Positions 1 through 11,800 of a stretch of DNA of 64,000 nt are shown piece by piece. This stretch comes from Ananas comosus (lineage: Eukaryota > Streptophyta > Magnoliopsida > Poales > Bromeliaceae): NCBI RefSeq assembly GCF_001540865.1, contig NC_033636.1:9446192-9510191 (forward strand), given 5' to 3'. Numbering within the stretch: the stretch's first letter is position 1; every line of letters starts with the position of its first letter. A program made the position numbers and the translations under genes. The notes below the pieces were generated by a model. It searched no databases, had not been told where the DNA came from, and saw only the letters and a program-made list of their open reading frames with translations.

Positions 1-1446
1 TTGTAAATTAGATATTGTTCGCCTTTCTAAGGATTTGCTCGCGTTAGTTTATTTGCGTCTTTTTTAGACTTTTCTCCCGTGGTTCTACAATAAGAAAAAG
101 ATCACTTCTACTTAATGAGGACAAATTAGGGACTCGTGTCGATGTGGTAGAAACGTTACACTTTTCTTTTCTTTTTCTCTTTTTGTGTTGACGTGGGGTT
201 AGAGGTCACAAAGTTCAGTTTTAGGCGAAAAGCACTTCTCAACTTTTGCTTTCGCGGGGAGAACTTTTAGCTTTGACTTGATTTTCTGGAGAAGCCAAGT
301 AGAAGGTAGATTTTGTTCAATAGTGGAATGAAGCGCAACTGTTATGTAAATGGGACGATCTTGCCGCTCAAATTTATCGCATGAACCTCAGATCCATAAA
401 TCTAATAATGTTCAAAACATAAATCTAAGATCTTAAAATTTAAATAACTTTTACATATATTAAATACAACAATAATTTAAATATTAAAATCATTATATTT
501 TTTTTTTACCATACAAATATTTGAATTACAACTTCCCCATTCATCAGTGTTAACAGAGGAGGTGAGCCCAGTGGGGCCCGCGTGCCTAGCTGGAATTGGA
601 CACGCGCCGAGCTAATAGAGATGGGCCTTATTTTGCTCGTCGGTAGAACAGTATGATTTAATAAATAAAATTGACCAAAGGATTAAATTTAATGGTGAAA
701 ATTTAATTACACTAAATACTTTGTGCTATTAGAAGTATTCTAGTCGGACTGTATAAACATCAGTACATTAGATTCCTCTTTTCTGAAGAGGGGATGTTAC
801 AGATCATAACACATCTTACTAAAATAGCTTGTTCTTATGTGAATAGGAAAAGTTTTCCTTGGAAATTAATTAATTGTAAACAGAATCATAATGCATCAGT
901 AATATGTCAGAAGCAGTGTAAATTGCTGTTCTGTTTTTGTTAACCCACTGCCACAAATTTTTTATAATTTTGAACATGAATAATAATAATATATATTAAA
1001 TCTGACTTCCTATGGCATATAACAAGCTATGAAAAAAACAAATTAAAAGACTTGATTTAGCAGTCCTAATTAACTTTTATTTCATATATACCAATGTCGA
1101 TCATATCTTTCAATTTTAAGAGAAGTGGTAATTACAATTTAGTCATATATCTAGTTTAATATGAATAGAAACTGTAGTTTATTATTGATTATGACGATGC
1201 GCAAGTCCACTGCTAAGCCGTGAACTTAAATCCATTAAAAGAGTTTTCCTTACGAAAAATCGTAAGTCGTCTTTTGTGAATTGATCTAAAATGCAGCCTG
1301 CGAGCACACGACAAGTCTTTTGGAGCTATTATTTCCACTTTCACTAGATTTGGACGTATCTATGAATACATCCTCTGAACGCCCCTTAAGCTATATGGAT
1401 AAATTGTGTGTGCGCGCGCTTGCTTTTGTGTGTGTGTATATATATA
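1..1446. other. AT-rich intergenic DNA
   Basis: No exon-like coding stretch or RNA gene was recognised. The sequence is AT-rich with short homopolymers, and the only open frames are short and low in coding character. Confidence 0.6.
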
Positions 1447-1990
1447 GAGTAAGGCTACTACGCTATCAAAAGCAAGGAGTCTTTTGTGCTTCCAGCTCGT
1501 TTTCGATGTTGCGACTTTCGAATCGTGGATCGGCTCCATTAAACTTGATCTAGAGTATTTGAAGTACCTAGAAAATAAATTATGCAATTTTTTGATATTA
1601 TTTGCCTAGTGAACGAAGGGGCTCAAAATCAACGGCTGAAAATAAAAATCTTACAAAACGTGATAATATGACGTTAAAATTTTAGATCAAAAATATTGAA
1701 CTTGTTTTATATAGCATAAAGAATTTTCTATCAAAGTTTCACGTGATTTGGATATTTCTACACTGTTAAACTTGCAAACGGCTCACTGCGACCATTAAAA
1801 TTATTAATTTTGAGCCCCTTCGATCACTAGGCAAATGATATCAAAAAATCATAAAATTTATTTTCTAGATACTTCAAATACTCTAGATCAAGTTTAACGG
1901 AGCCGATCGACGATTCGAAAGTCGCAACATCGAAAACGAGCTGGAAGCAACGAAAGCTCTGCTGCATTCCAGATAGCATAGTAACCTCAC
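1447..1990. repeat. Foldback MITE, about 0.54 kb, about 190 bp arms
   Basis: The left arm (about 1447-1640) and right arm (about 1800-1990) are inverted copies of each other. Both contain the words GATCTAGAGTATTTGAAGTA (or its complement), CAGCTCGTTTTCGATGTTGC and CGAAGGGGCTCAAAAT. The outer end reads GAGTAAGGCTACTACGCTAT, close to the ends of the elements at 2070-2331 and 55393-55935. It lies beside TA-rich DNA. It has no coding capacity, so it is a non-autonomous DNA transposon; the superfamily is not established. Confidence 0.75.
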
Positions 1991-1998
1991 ACTATGAT

Positions 1999-2002
<4 letters not shown>

Positions 2003-2042
<40 letters not shown>

Positions 2043-2069
2043 TAATATATATAATATAATATATATATA
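2003..2069. repeat. TA dinucleotide tract
   Basis: Almost pure TA repeats with small interruptions, separating two foldback MITEs. Such tracts are typical insertion sites of TA-targeting elements. Confidence 0.85.
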
Positions 2070-2331
2070 GAGTAGAGCTACTGTACTATTAGAAGCACAG
2101 CAGCCCTTGTGCTCCTAACTTTCTAACCACCGATCAAGTTTGATAGGTGGTTGGAATGAGAGAGGGATGAGATATTGAAGAGAAATTGGGTGTCTCAATT
2201 TCGCTTCTCTTTAAATTTCTCTCTAGTATTTCATTCCTCTTTCATTCTAACTACCCATTAAACTTGATGGGTGGTTAGAAAATTAGGAGTACAAGGGCTG
2301 CTGTGCTCCTAATAGCACAGTAGCCCTGCTC
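2070..2331. repeat. Foldback MITE, 262 bp
   Basis: The ends are inverted repeats: GAGTAGAGCTACTGTACTAT on the left and, on the opposite strand, GAGCAGGGCTACTGTGCTAT from the right. The arms continue through AGCACAGCAGCCCTTGT and CTAACCACC with few mismatches around a central spacer of about 100 bp. It is inserted in a TA tract on both sides. No coding capacity. Confidence 0.85.
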
Positions 2332-5325
2332 ATATATATATATATATATATATGAGCTATGATATTATTTGTACTACATAATGGCACAGTGTAGGGCCAT
2401 ATATTTGTCCTTATGATTAGTTAGGTGCATGGCACTTGGTATGGAAAATAAAACAAAATAACAACAATTGTTAGGTCAAGTCCAAACAACCTGGTGCAGG
2501 TCGGAATGTACATATATAGTACTATGTTTTTGACATGTGATGAAGCTCACTGGAATCTAGTTTATTTTGTTTATCAGTTTAATGTAGATGAGATGCGACA
2601 TTGATACTCATGAAAAAATTATGAAAAATTAAATTTAATGGAATAGGGAGCCAATTTCGTCCGCTTTGACACAACTTTAACATATTATCAATGAGATCAT
2701 TGTAATTTTTATTCTGAATGTCAATTCCGATAGAAAACATCAATAAGAAGAAAAAAAACAACTTTAGACAGACATTTTAAACCAAATCGCTTTGCCCTTC
2801 AATGTCATTTTCAACTTGAATTTCATAGATCATTTATTACTGAAAATCGTATTGTAATTTGAGAATCCAATATGAATCTAATCCAAACCGAAACCAGCGT
2901 AGCATAAAATAATAATAAATTAATGTAGTATGAAAACTAAGCAACATATATTTGATAATAGACTCAATTTCGTATTCTTTTTTTTTCTTTTTAATTTTTG
3001 TAGCCATAGGTAGACTCTTTTTCATTTTGAACTTAGAGGTTCTAAATACTTTTCCTATTAATATTTTTTCTTTAAAACCTGCGTAACTTGACCTAATCAG
3101 AACTGACATAACTAATACTGGCTTTAACTCTTATCTAATCAAATTTTAGCCCAAACCAAGATTAATTGGATAAGGTTCAAACCCAACCAAAATTAAGGCC
3201 TGTTTGGCATTAAAAGCCACATAAAAAAAATGTATATAACACAATAGTTTTTACAAAAATAAATAAATATTTTTTATTATGATACTTTCTTGTAGTACAT
3301 AATGCATTATTTTTTATATTTCATTGCGTCAAAGTTGTAAATTCCCTTTTTTTGCTAGTATAAGTTATTCTCTGTTTAAAACTTACTATCTGTGCTTTAT
3401 TAGGTAAAACTTACTATCAGATTCGATTTTAGAGTATTTAAATCAATTATCTACACCGTTAAATATGATTTAGGATATATAAAACTCTTAGGAATAAAAT
3501 ATTAATTTTTTTCGGCATCGTTTATTTAGTAAGTAAATTATTTCAAAATGAACGATAAAAATTGAACAATCTTCAAAATTTGAGGATAAGACTTTTGAAT
3601 TCAAGATCAAAGATAGTAACCTTAATTGATCTAGATAGTTAAAATATTTTTTATCAAAATTTAAACAAATTTAGATTTTTCTATACCGTTAAACTACAAA
3701 CTCTCTACAGTAGTTATTGAAAATAGAGAATTTTGAAATAGTTTAATTATAAAATAAATTATGTTGAAAAATATAAAGTTTTTATAGAGAGTTCGGCTAC
3801 TATACTCTTCTAAGGATATATTTTATTGCACTGATACGTTTTCGGTCATTAGATCTATCCCTTAATCATTTCCACCTGTTAGATCATGCTATTCAACCAC
3901 TCACTCACTCAATTCTAAAGAATCACCATCATTCTAACCGGAAACTACTATCATCCTAAACGCATATTTTTTTTATCCAATAGTTACAAATTTATAAATA
4001 TAAAAAAAATCTATACTCATAAAAGTATAATATTCCTGTTATTTTTATATCCATGATATATAAGTGTACAGTTAGTATTTGGATTTTCCAACTACTAATT
4101 ATTCCCCTTTAAGAAACATGATTATTCCCTGTAGGAAACATCCAGATGTGACAGCTGTTCTCAAAAGCACTTCTTGCTGCCGTTGTACTCCGTCCGCGCA
4201 ATCGCTTCTCCACAAACCACGGGTGGATAACTACAGACCACGGTATTGGCGAATTCCACCACCTATAAAATGTATGGAGACCCCTCAACTAGGACAAAAA
4301 TTTTGTAGGCACTAACCCCAAACTAGTAGTTTGGGATAATGCAGATGGTCATCATGTAGCTAGACCTGACAATCTTGAACCAAACTCGCGAGTACCCGCA
4401 GGTTATCTACAAATTTGGAGATACGAATACCAACTTTTTCAACTTAAAAAATTAGGATAAAACGGATGGTACCCATTAAGCAATAGGTATTTTGGGTAAC
4501 CCGCAGGTACCCAAGGGTACCCGCACGTATATTTTTTAATTACAAAATATATTTTCTGAATTAATATATATTTTTTATTTATCTATCCTAAAAATTCTAA
4601 TTCTAATTTCTTATTGTGTATCTTTTATATTATGAAATATTTTTATTATATGTCATGATATTTTAAACAATGAGGTTATATTACGCTTTTTAAACATATA
4701 TATATATATATGTATTTTGCATTTAAAAAATATAAAAGTAAAAAAATTGCGGGTAACCCGTATACCCACCCACCCACCCGCGGACTGATATGGGTAAAGA
4801 TGTTGGCTACCCAAAAATTTGAGGANAAAAAAAAAAAGAAAGTATCCACCGATAACCTACCCGATGTAAATCTGGACCATTTGTCCACCCAACCTATTAG
4901 GCGCCTGCCTAATAATATAGGTGTCCAATGAACCCTTACCTATTTTAAATAGGAGTTTAAAAACCCATCGGTTGTAGAAATGGGTATAGTCAGGCGCCCA
5001 CAGTTGCTATGTATTGAGAGAGAGAGAGAGAGAGAGAGAGAGCAGCAAAGGAAGTGAAAGGGCGGTCGGCCGATGGGCCACGTGGCGCCGATCCACACAA
5101 TCCCCAAACTATTAGTTTGGGGACAATACCCACAAAATTTGTGTCCCCTCATGTAGCACATTTTGATATGGGCCCTTAAGCATTAATTTTTTTAAGAGAA
5201 TTTTGATTAATTTTTTTGATCTATGCGTTTTAATTTGAATTAATTTAAATCATTAAATTAGAGATTTATTAAATTTTTAGTGTTTCTGTTAAATTTTATA
5301 TCTCTAACTACTACTCTAGCTAAAG
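2332..5325. other. AT-rich intergenic DNA with repeat fragments
   Basis: No gene was recognised. At about 3785-3965 a fragment begins AGAGAGTTCGGCTACTATAC, like the ends of the foldback MITE family, and shares internal words with 56689-56930. At 4355-4875 there is a region rich in GGGTACCC and GGGTAACCC words that looks like another inverted-repeat element. Position 4826 is a single N in a homopolymer. Confidence 0.5.
5016..5042. repeat. GA microsatellite
   Basis: An uninterrupted GA run of 27 bases. Confidence 0.95.
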
Positions 5326-5339
5326 AAGGTATGGATTTC

Positions 5340-5490
5340 TTTTTTGAGAGAGATAGGTAACATGCTACCCGCTTCGTTTATTTCATTTAGAAATAAACTT
5401 TGCTGGAAATGTGAATTAACTAGAATTCGAACTTGGGACCTTAATTATCAACCACTAAGCCCTTTGCCACTTGCGTTAGAGATGGTCGGT
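5340..5490 (-). mobile_element. tRNA-derived SINE, full length
   Basis: Reverse-oriented copy of the window's most frequent element: T-run (3' poly-A tail), AGAGATAGGTAACATGCTACC, a TTTAGAAATAAAC body, the complement of a pol III B box (ATTCGAACTTGG), and the head CACTTGCGTTAGAGATGGTC. It is flanked by a perfect 14 bp target-site duplication, AAGGTATGGATTTC, at 5326-5339 and 5491-5504. This is what LINE-mediated retroposition of a SINE leaves behind. Confidence 0.9.
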
Positions 5491-6393
5491 AAGGTATGGA
5501 TTTCATTAGTGGTTAACAACTAACAGTTAATAAATCTACACATCTTTTTACAAGACTTTTAATATGATGAACTAAAAAAACAATGTAATTAAAATAAATG
5601 AAGTTAAGAGAGGGCCCACAAAGAAAATACAAAATTAATATAAAAAATATTATCCAAAAAATCAATGCGAAAGAAAATGGTCTCTAAAAATCTGTATAAC
5701 GTAACACACTAACACATCCACTTATGTGCAACAACCGACAAGGTAAATAAGAAAGATGAGTAGATAAGAGATAAAAATTTAATCCACAATTTTATGAAAG
5801 ATCAAGCTAATTAAAAACAGCACAATAATGTATTTAATAACAACAAAATAATCTATAGTTGAGGGTCTAATTAATTTTTTGTTCCTCATAAAAAAAAAAA
5901 AAAACAAAAACAAATGAACTCAGATCAGAGGGACTTACACTTACTACTCCTGGGGCAATGCAAAGGGAAAGAAATAGCTTCGAAAATAGAAACAAACCCC
6001 CCTTATAGGAATTAACAAAAATAAAAATAAACAAATAAAATAAGTAGATAATCCCTATACAAAGAAGTCCCCTCAGCATCTTCGTAGCTTTTGAGGGACA
6101 GAATCTATTGTTGGCTTTGCATTAAGGGACAAAAAAATGTGGTGGGTTATGGTTGTTGTATATATATACATGTAAAGTAGCTTTGATTTAATATTGAGAA
6201 TAATAAGAAAACTAGGTTCAGGTTCACTCCATCTGATGAACGGGTTGGACCCACTTTGCTACTACAAGACAATTTGGGCTTTAGCTAATTCTAGATGCCC
6301 CAAATCTCCTTTTATTCATATTTTTAAGTGTAATGTTTATGCGGATTTTGAGGAAGCAACATGTGTTTGAGTAGTTTCCAACTGTAGTAGAAG

Positions 6394-6500
6394 TTTTTTT
6401 TTTTTTTTTTTTTTTTTTGAGAGAGATAGGTAGCATACACGCTACCTACTTCGTTTATTTTATTTAGAAATAAACTTAGCTGTAATGTGAATCAACTAGG
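6394..6500 (-). mobile_element. SINE copy, 5'-truncated
   Basis: A long T-run followed by GAGATAGGTAGCATACACGC, TTTAGAAATAAACTTAGCTG and GAATCAACTAGGAT. The similarity stops before the B box, so the tRNA-like head is missing. Confidence 0.8.
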
Positions 6501-6574
6501 ATATATATCTTATCTATCTATACTAGGTGCACTCAGTTATCTTATTATTGTCTTATGTTTAGAGAGAGAGAGAG

Positions 6575-6712
6575 AGTGGGAGCAAACTATCTGTATTATT
6601 TATTTCTTAGAAATAAACTTAGCTAGAGATATAAAATATTTATATATTGAACTTAAAATTTCAGGTACCAATCATCAAACTTTAAGTCAGCTACACTAGA
6701 AACGATTGGCAA
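6575..6712 (-). mobile_element. Degenerate SINE copy
   Basis: Weak but collinear similarity to the SINE: TTAGAAATAAACTTAGCTAG, then GAACTTAAAATTTCAGGTAC, CAATCATCAAACTTT and a decayed head ending ACGATTGGC. Many substitutions suggest an old insertion. Confidence 0.55.
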
Positions 6713-7175
6713 TTATCGTATAGCATTGTCAAAAATGACTATTGATAGTATAGAAGCTGATCTAACTATTATATCATCTTAAAAATTCTAAAATATAATT
6801 GCTCTCTAACTTTTGCAGACCATTTTGATTAGCAATTTGCGATTCTTTTTTTTTTGTAAAATATTATTTATTTTGTAATTGAAATGATAAATTTATTACT
6901 GATTTAGCATCTATTTTGAGTTAGAACTTATATATCTTCATTAATGGATAACTCATGACTCCTGAGAATGACAAAATTTCCTTTCTCATAGTTATGCAAC
7001 ATTCTTGTAAGTTGGGAATCATCTTTAACATCAGTTTGAAATTCAGCACTGCACCAATAAGCTTTATAATAATTGTCCAAGTTTGTTTCCAGGGTGATGA
7101 TGTAAAAATCATGAATAGAAAATAAAAGATTTTCTTAAAAATTACAAATGTCAAATCAAGTGGATTCTTTAGAGA

Positions 7176-7290
7176 CCATTTGATTCAACAAGATACTATC
7201 ATTACTGTATGAACAATTAGACATCTAATTTATAATTGCAACGACCCAGTTGTAAGAGCGGAGCTCTGTACTCACTGAGCTATATCCCCC
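7176..7290 (-). pseudogene. Nuclear plastid insert: decayed chloroplast trnA-UGC 5' exon and intron start
   Basis: On the minus strand, from 7289 downward, the sequence reads GGGGATATAGCTCAG, then GAGCTCCGCTCTTACAACTG and GGGTCGTTGCAATTA. This is the 5' exon of chloroplast tRNA-Ala(UGC) with changes, mostly C to T or G to A. It runs on into the group II intron start (GATGTCTAATTGTTCA, GTAATGATAGTATCTTG), which in plastids interrupts this tRNA. The 3' exon is absent and a 4 bp disruption lies in the D-arm region, so it is not a functional tRNA. Recognition rests on memory of the plastid sequence. Confidence 0.8.
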
Positions 7291-7852
7291 AAACCAAGTG
7301 TTGCAATATTTCGAAAAATAATTTATACTTTATATTCGGAATGAAAAATTTGCTACTAACTTATCAATTGCGAGAGGTTAGATTATTCATGATTTTAATG
7401 AAGTATGAAAATAAGAATACTTTTCAACTCATAATAATTTGATATTCCAATCACTTGCCAATCTATAATAATTTTACTACTTTACTGACACTTTTTAATA
7501 TTATTTAATTAATCAACTATTTTGAATTGAATGACGACGATTTGATTTTTTTAAAAAAATAATTATTAAAATATTAAAAATCGTGAACCAAACGTAACTT
7601 TAATATAACGTAAGATAACATGCCAGCCAAATTAGCTATCATATAAAAAAGAAAATGTGAGAATTAATGACGGTAGTGAAAAACACACACAGCCACAAAA
7701 TACAGGGCTCCGTTGCACTAAATTAAAGTACGCATTTTTATTATGATCTAAGCGATACTTTCTGATTAGTTAGTGACAAATGGCCTAGTTAATCCCAAGT
7801 TTTCTAGAAAAGAAGAAGAATACACCGATCATTCCTAAAAAGTAAATGATAA

Positions 7853-7960
7853 AGGATTTGATGATTGATAGCTGAGGTCCCAAATTCAAATCATAATTGA
7901 TTTACAGTTTTAACTAAATTTATTTCTAAATGAAATAAACGAAACTGGCAGTGTGCGGCG
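7853..7960 (+). mobile_element. Degenerate SINE copy beside the OVATE gene
   Basis: Collinear with the SINE: GGTCCCAAATTCAAATCATA (decayed B box), AATTTATTTCTAAATGAAAT, AAACGAAACTGGCAGTGTGC. It ends about 15 bp from the stop codon of the OVATE gene, so it may lie in that gene's 3' untranslated region. Confidence 0.65.
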
Positions 7961-7974
7961 GGCATGGTGGAGGG

Positions 7975-8667
7975 TCAAGCGTGAGAGGGTAGGAGGGGTG
8001 GGGGTGGGGCGAAGAAGGCGCGGCAAATGTCGGCGAAGGCTTGGATGATGGTGGGGTGGTGGCGGGGGCTGTTGAGGGCGAGGTAGGACCGGAGGAGGCG
8101 CTCCACGTCGCGCGCGCTCCGCAGCCGCTCCTCCACGATCATCTCCACCATCGACCTCTTGAAGTCCGCGTACGGATTCCGCGACCGCTTCACCACCGCG
8201 TACGGGTTGTGAAAACCGCCATTTTTACGCCTCTCCATGCCCTCCTTCCCCTTCTTCTTCTTCGTCTTCGTCGTCTTATTCTTGTTCTTATTCTTATTCT
8301 TCAAGGAGGAGTAGAACTCGGAGGAGTCGGAGGAGAAGCTTCGGCTTCGGGAGGAGAAGAGGGTTTTCGTCTCGGCTTCTTCTTCTTCGTCGTCGTCGTC
8401 GTCGCTTGAGAAGAGGCCGAGCTCGGAGGAGGAGGAGGTGAAGCCGTAGGAGTTGGAAAGGAGCTTCCTTGGAGCGGTTCCTCCTCTGTGGGGGTGGCGG
8501 CGACGATGGTGGTGGTGGTGGTGGGTGGCGGAGGGGGAGGAGGGGGAAGCGGGGGGGCACTTGCGCCCTTCGCACTCCCCTGTTTCGTACAGCTCCCCTG
8601 TTTCCGTCACCCTGCCCTCCTCCTCCTCCGCCTCCGCCGCCGCCGCCGCTGGGATGGGCGCGGCCAT
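7975..8667 (-). CDS. OVATE family protein (OFP), 230 aa, single exon
   Basis: Plant-specific transcriptional repressor of the OVATE family, which works in the nucleus with TALE homeodomain proteins and affects organ shape, cell elongation and wall formation. The C-terminal OVATE domain is clear at residues about 157-220: NPYADFKRSMVEMIVEE, then RLLRSYLALNSPRHH and a helix ending FADICRAFF. The N-terminal 150 residues are low-complexity: Glu-rich start, a His run near residue 50, an acidic block (about 88-100), Ser-rich and Lys/Asn-rich tracts. An intronless gene is usual for the family. The start at 8667 is the first in-frame ATG after the leader; the N-terminus is less certain because GC-rich overlapping frames run through the same DNA. 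Closest to the OFP6/7/8 group by the NPYADF-type domain start, but the subtype is inference. Confidence 0.88.
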   Translation of the reverse strand: MAAPIPAAAAAEAEEEEGRVTETGELYETGECEGRKCPPASPSSPSATHHHHHHRRRHPHRGGTAPRKLLSNSYGFTSSSSELGLFSSDDDDDEEEEAETKTLFSSRSRSFSSDSSEFYSSLKNKNKNKNKTTKTKKKKGKEGMERRKNGGFHNPYAVVKRSRNPYADFKRSMVEMIVEERLRSARDVERLLRSYLALNSPRHHPTIIQAFADICRAFFAPPPPLLPSHA

Positions 8668-8874
8668 GGCCGTGGCCGTGGCCGTGGCCGTGGTGGATGG
8701 GTTTATTGTTCATGGAGTAAGGGTTTCGAAGAAGAAGAAGAAGAAGAGGAGGAGGAGAGGAAGGTGTAGTGGTGGTATTGGTGTAGAGTGATGGGTGTGT
8801 TTTTGTTTTTGGTTTATCTCGCGTCCGTGTCTTTGCTGGTTTTATTATTTGTTTCGGTTGGAACCAACGAACTA

Positions 8875-8882
8875 TATTTATA
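8875..8882 (-). promoter_or_regulatory. TATA box of the OVATE gene
   Basis: Reads TATAAATA on the minus strand, about 208 bp upstream of the chosen ATG. It is the only good TATA box in this position and would give a leader of roughly 175 nt. Confidence 0.6.
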
Positions 8883-8889
8883 AGGCTGA

Positions 8890-11800
8890 AATGTACGGAA
8901 AGCGCCCGAACTATTTCGCTGTTGCTATTCCGTCCTTATCCTTTTATATTATTCTTTTATTATTAGTTTAATCTCGCGGAATTTTTAAGTATTTGGCCCA
9001 AAATTTAAGCAACTTAAATTGTTAGGGTCATGTTTAGTTTAAGGCAAAGTAAAATTTCAATATACCTGGTGAATTTTAAACTAAACTTTATGATTTTTCA
9101 CTCGGAAGGACATCATTCTACACCAATTTTACTTATTTTTGTAGTTTCACAATTCTTTCCCGCTAATAAAATGGACAACAATAGTTCCGACTAATTTAGT
9201 TGAAAATCGAGTTCTTTTGGTAAGGAAATAGGGACTGGGTTGCAAATTTGGGATAAGATAGGGAGTGCTCGTGCAAGCTGAGGAGAGAATGCGGAGGAGG
9301 GAGAATCTTTTGCGCGGTACCGCCGTACCCGGAACTGTGTCGGCTGTTGTAGCTTCTGCTGGCGCGGAATCGATTATGAAACGAAAAAAATGTGTTTAAC
9401 TGATTCAATCAGTAATTGGACTTATTATCTTTTTAAGTATAAAATAGTAAATACCAAAAAAGATAGATAAATATATTTTATAAAGTAAGTAAATAAATAA
9501 ATAAATAAACCGAACTGATTATATTGTCAAATCGATGATTTATGATAAGTGACGGTCCAAACTGATCTAATTAAAACCTAGCCGGTTCACTGGTTTGCCG
9601 ATTGCACCGCGAGTCCAAATAGACCAACATAGGCTTTAAAACATTCTGGTTTTATGGGTTAAACCAAACCGGCCTAGGGACTGAATTACAGTCTAATCGA
9701 TTAGATTGACCAGTGCAACCCGATTTTGAAAACACTGCCTATAATGGATCGAAATAGATTAAACCATATCACATTAGATTGGATTGGATTGGATCAAAGA
9801 AACCACAAGATCACACTCGGCAAAACATAAAAACACTTGTAAAGAGAAATTTACTGAGAAGGTCTTCATTCAACATAAGAATTTTGCCGATGGAGAATAC
9901 TAGAATGAAATTTGTCTGCTTCGGAGTTTCTATTGAATATAAAATATTAAAATACTATTAGCATGGCACATTAGATTAGATTTATATCTTATATAAATTT
10001 AAGTATCCAAGCATAATATTTCAAACTACTTCTAAGTTTGTGTGGCATAGATTTGGTCTAGTAAGTCTAGCATAGCAGTATTATTCTTAGAATGAAACCA
10101 AACCTGATCCAATTATTGTTTTGTTGACACGCACCTAACACATGGGTCTACACTTTTGATTCGGGTCTAATCTCTCTATCCAGCTAGGATTTAGACTCTG
10201 ACCCCCCCTACCACATCAACCATGTCATAATTAAATATGCATGTATTATTTGGGGTTAATTAATTTTGCGTTTACCAATTACATGTCTACATGTCTCTGG
10301 TAAAACAAAACTTAATTTATGACAAGCTAAGCAACAAAAATAAACATCCACAGCTAAAAAATAGTTTGGCTATTCTTTATTTTAAGTACAATAAGCATAT
10401 TCCTGTATAGTTATTTGGGAAACACTCATCTCAATCTCTACAATAATGTTTTAAATAATCGTTTTATAAAATTTTGCATTGAATAAGGTTGAGATTCGAA
10501 AAATCTCCGGGATTTTAATTGGAAAAAAGATGAGAACAAGGAAAAAAAAACAAGCACTTCAATTTAGTCCCCCGCTAAAATATGACCCAAACAATCAAAT
10601 CATGAACGGCGCATTTTGCTTTCCAATGTTTGTACTTTTCTTAATAATAAGTATTAATTTCCAAAATGTACCACTTTGGAAATGGGAATAATTTGTAACG
10701 TATATAATTTCATGTCAAATCGAACCCGAACTTCCATGGATCCATCCTATGCTACCAAAAAAAAAGACAAAGAATCAAAATTTTAAATTAGAAAATTTAA
10801 ATAATTATCAATTGTATCTATTTGTGACCAGTATTTTACCATAATCATGAACCATCTAATGAAATCAAATATAGCTGATAGTTTAATTTTGCGAGTTGTG
10901 TTCTTGTTCAATTAATAATAAATTATTATTAAGTGTAAGAGTATATGTTTTAAAATTCTATTTTTATGTCAAATTATAATACTATTTAGTAATAATCTTT
11001 TACTATTTTACATGGCATAATTAGTTCGAATATCATCAATGTATTATAACGATATTTAGGTATCGTTTCGTTCAAAATAAATTATTCTAAATTATTCTTG
11101 TTTGAAAAGAAATAAAAATTATATTAATTTCATGTTTGGATTAGTGTTGGATTATTCTCGAGAATAGGAAAAAAAAATTCGCGCAACATGTGGTGATTCA
11201 TGTTGACGTAGCGGATACGATCCATAGACAATTTCTAAGCTCTTTTCTCACATTGATGTTGGTTGAAATAGATCAAGTTTTTTGTAACTTAACAATAGGG
11301 TTAGGATATTATAGATCAAATGTTCGAATGAGTTGAATCAGATTGAAATTTATAAATATTATGACTGATTTTTTAAGTATGATAAGTGTATTTTTTTATC
11401 AATACATATTTTTGGTACAGCTAATTAGCGCTTATAATCTGCAGTTGCATGACGTCACTACACGTTCCATCTCAACTCGTACCTCAGGAGGGCATGTTCT
11501 TATCCCCTTGTCCTCCTCAATGATTCCGAGCAATAAAACGACAAAATTAACCAATGTTGTACATCTCCCCTTATTTTATAATAATAAGCTCCAAAAAAAA
11601 AAAACTTAAAAAATGAATAAATGAAAGAAAAGTGGGGATGGTCCTCAGCGAACGAACGCAATAGAAAAAGGTGGGGATGGTGAGTGAGAAACAATCCAAC
11701 GCTAAAACCGGTGAGGAAGAAGAGGTCGCAGACGAAGCCAAGGAGGAAAGAAACAAAAATAGAGAGGATGGGTGGGGAGGGGGTCGAGTCGTTTTGACCC

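Noticed and set aside
5340..5490. B-box-like GTTCGAATCC words that could be read as tRNA genes
   Set aside because: No cloverleaf; they belong to the SINE family.
8294..8713. His/Gly-rich frame and plus-strand frames over the OVATE gene
   Set aside because: They are produced by triplet repeats in GC-rich DNA; only the 7975-8667 frame has a recognised domain.
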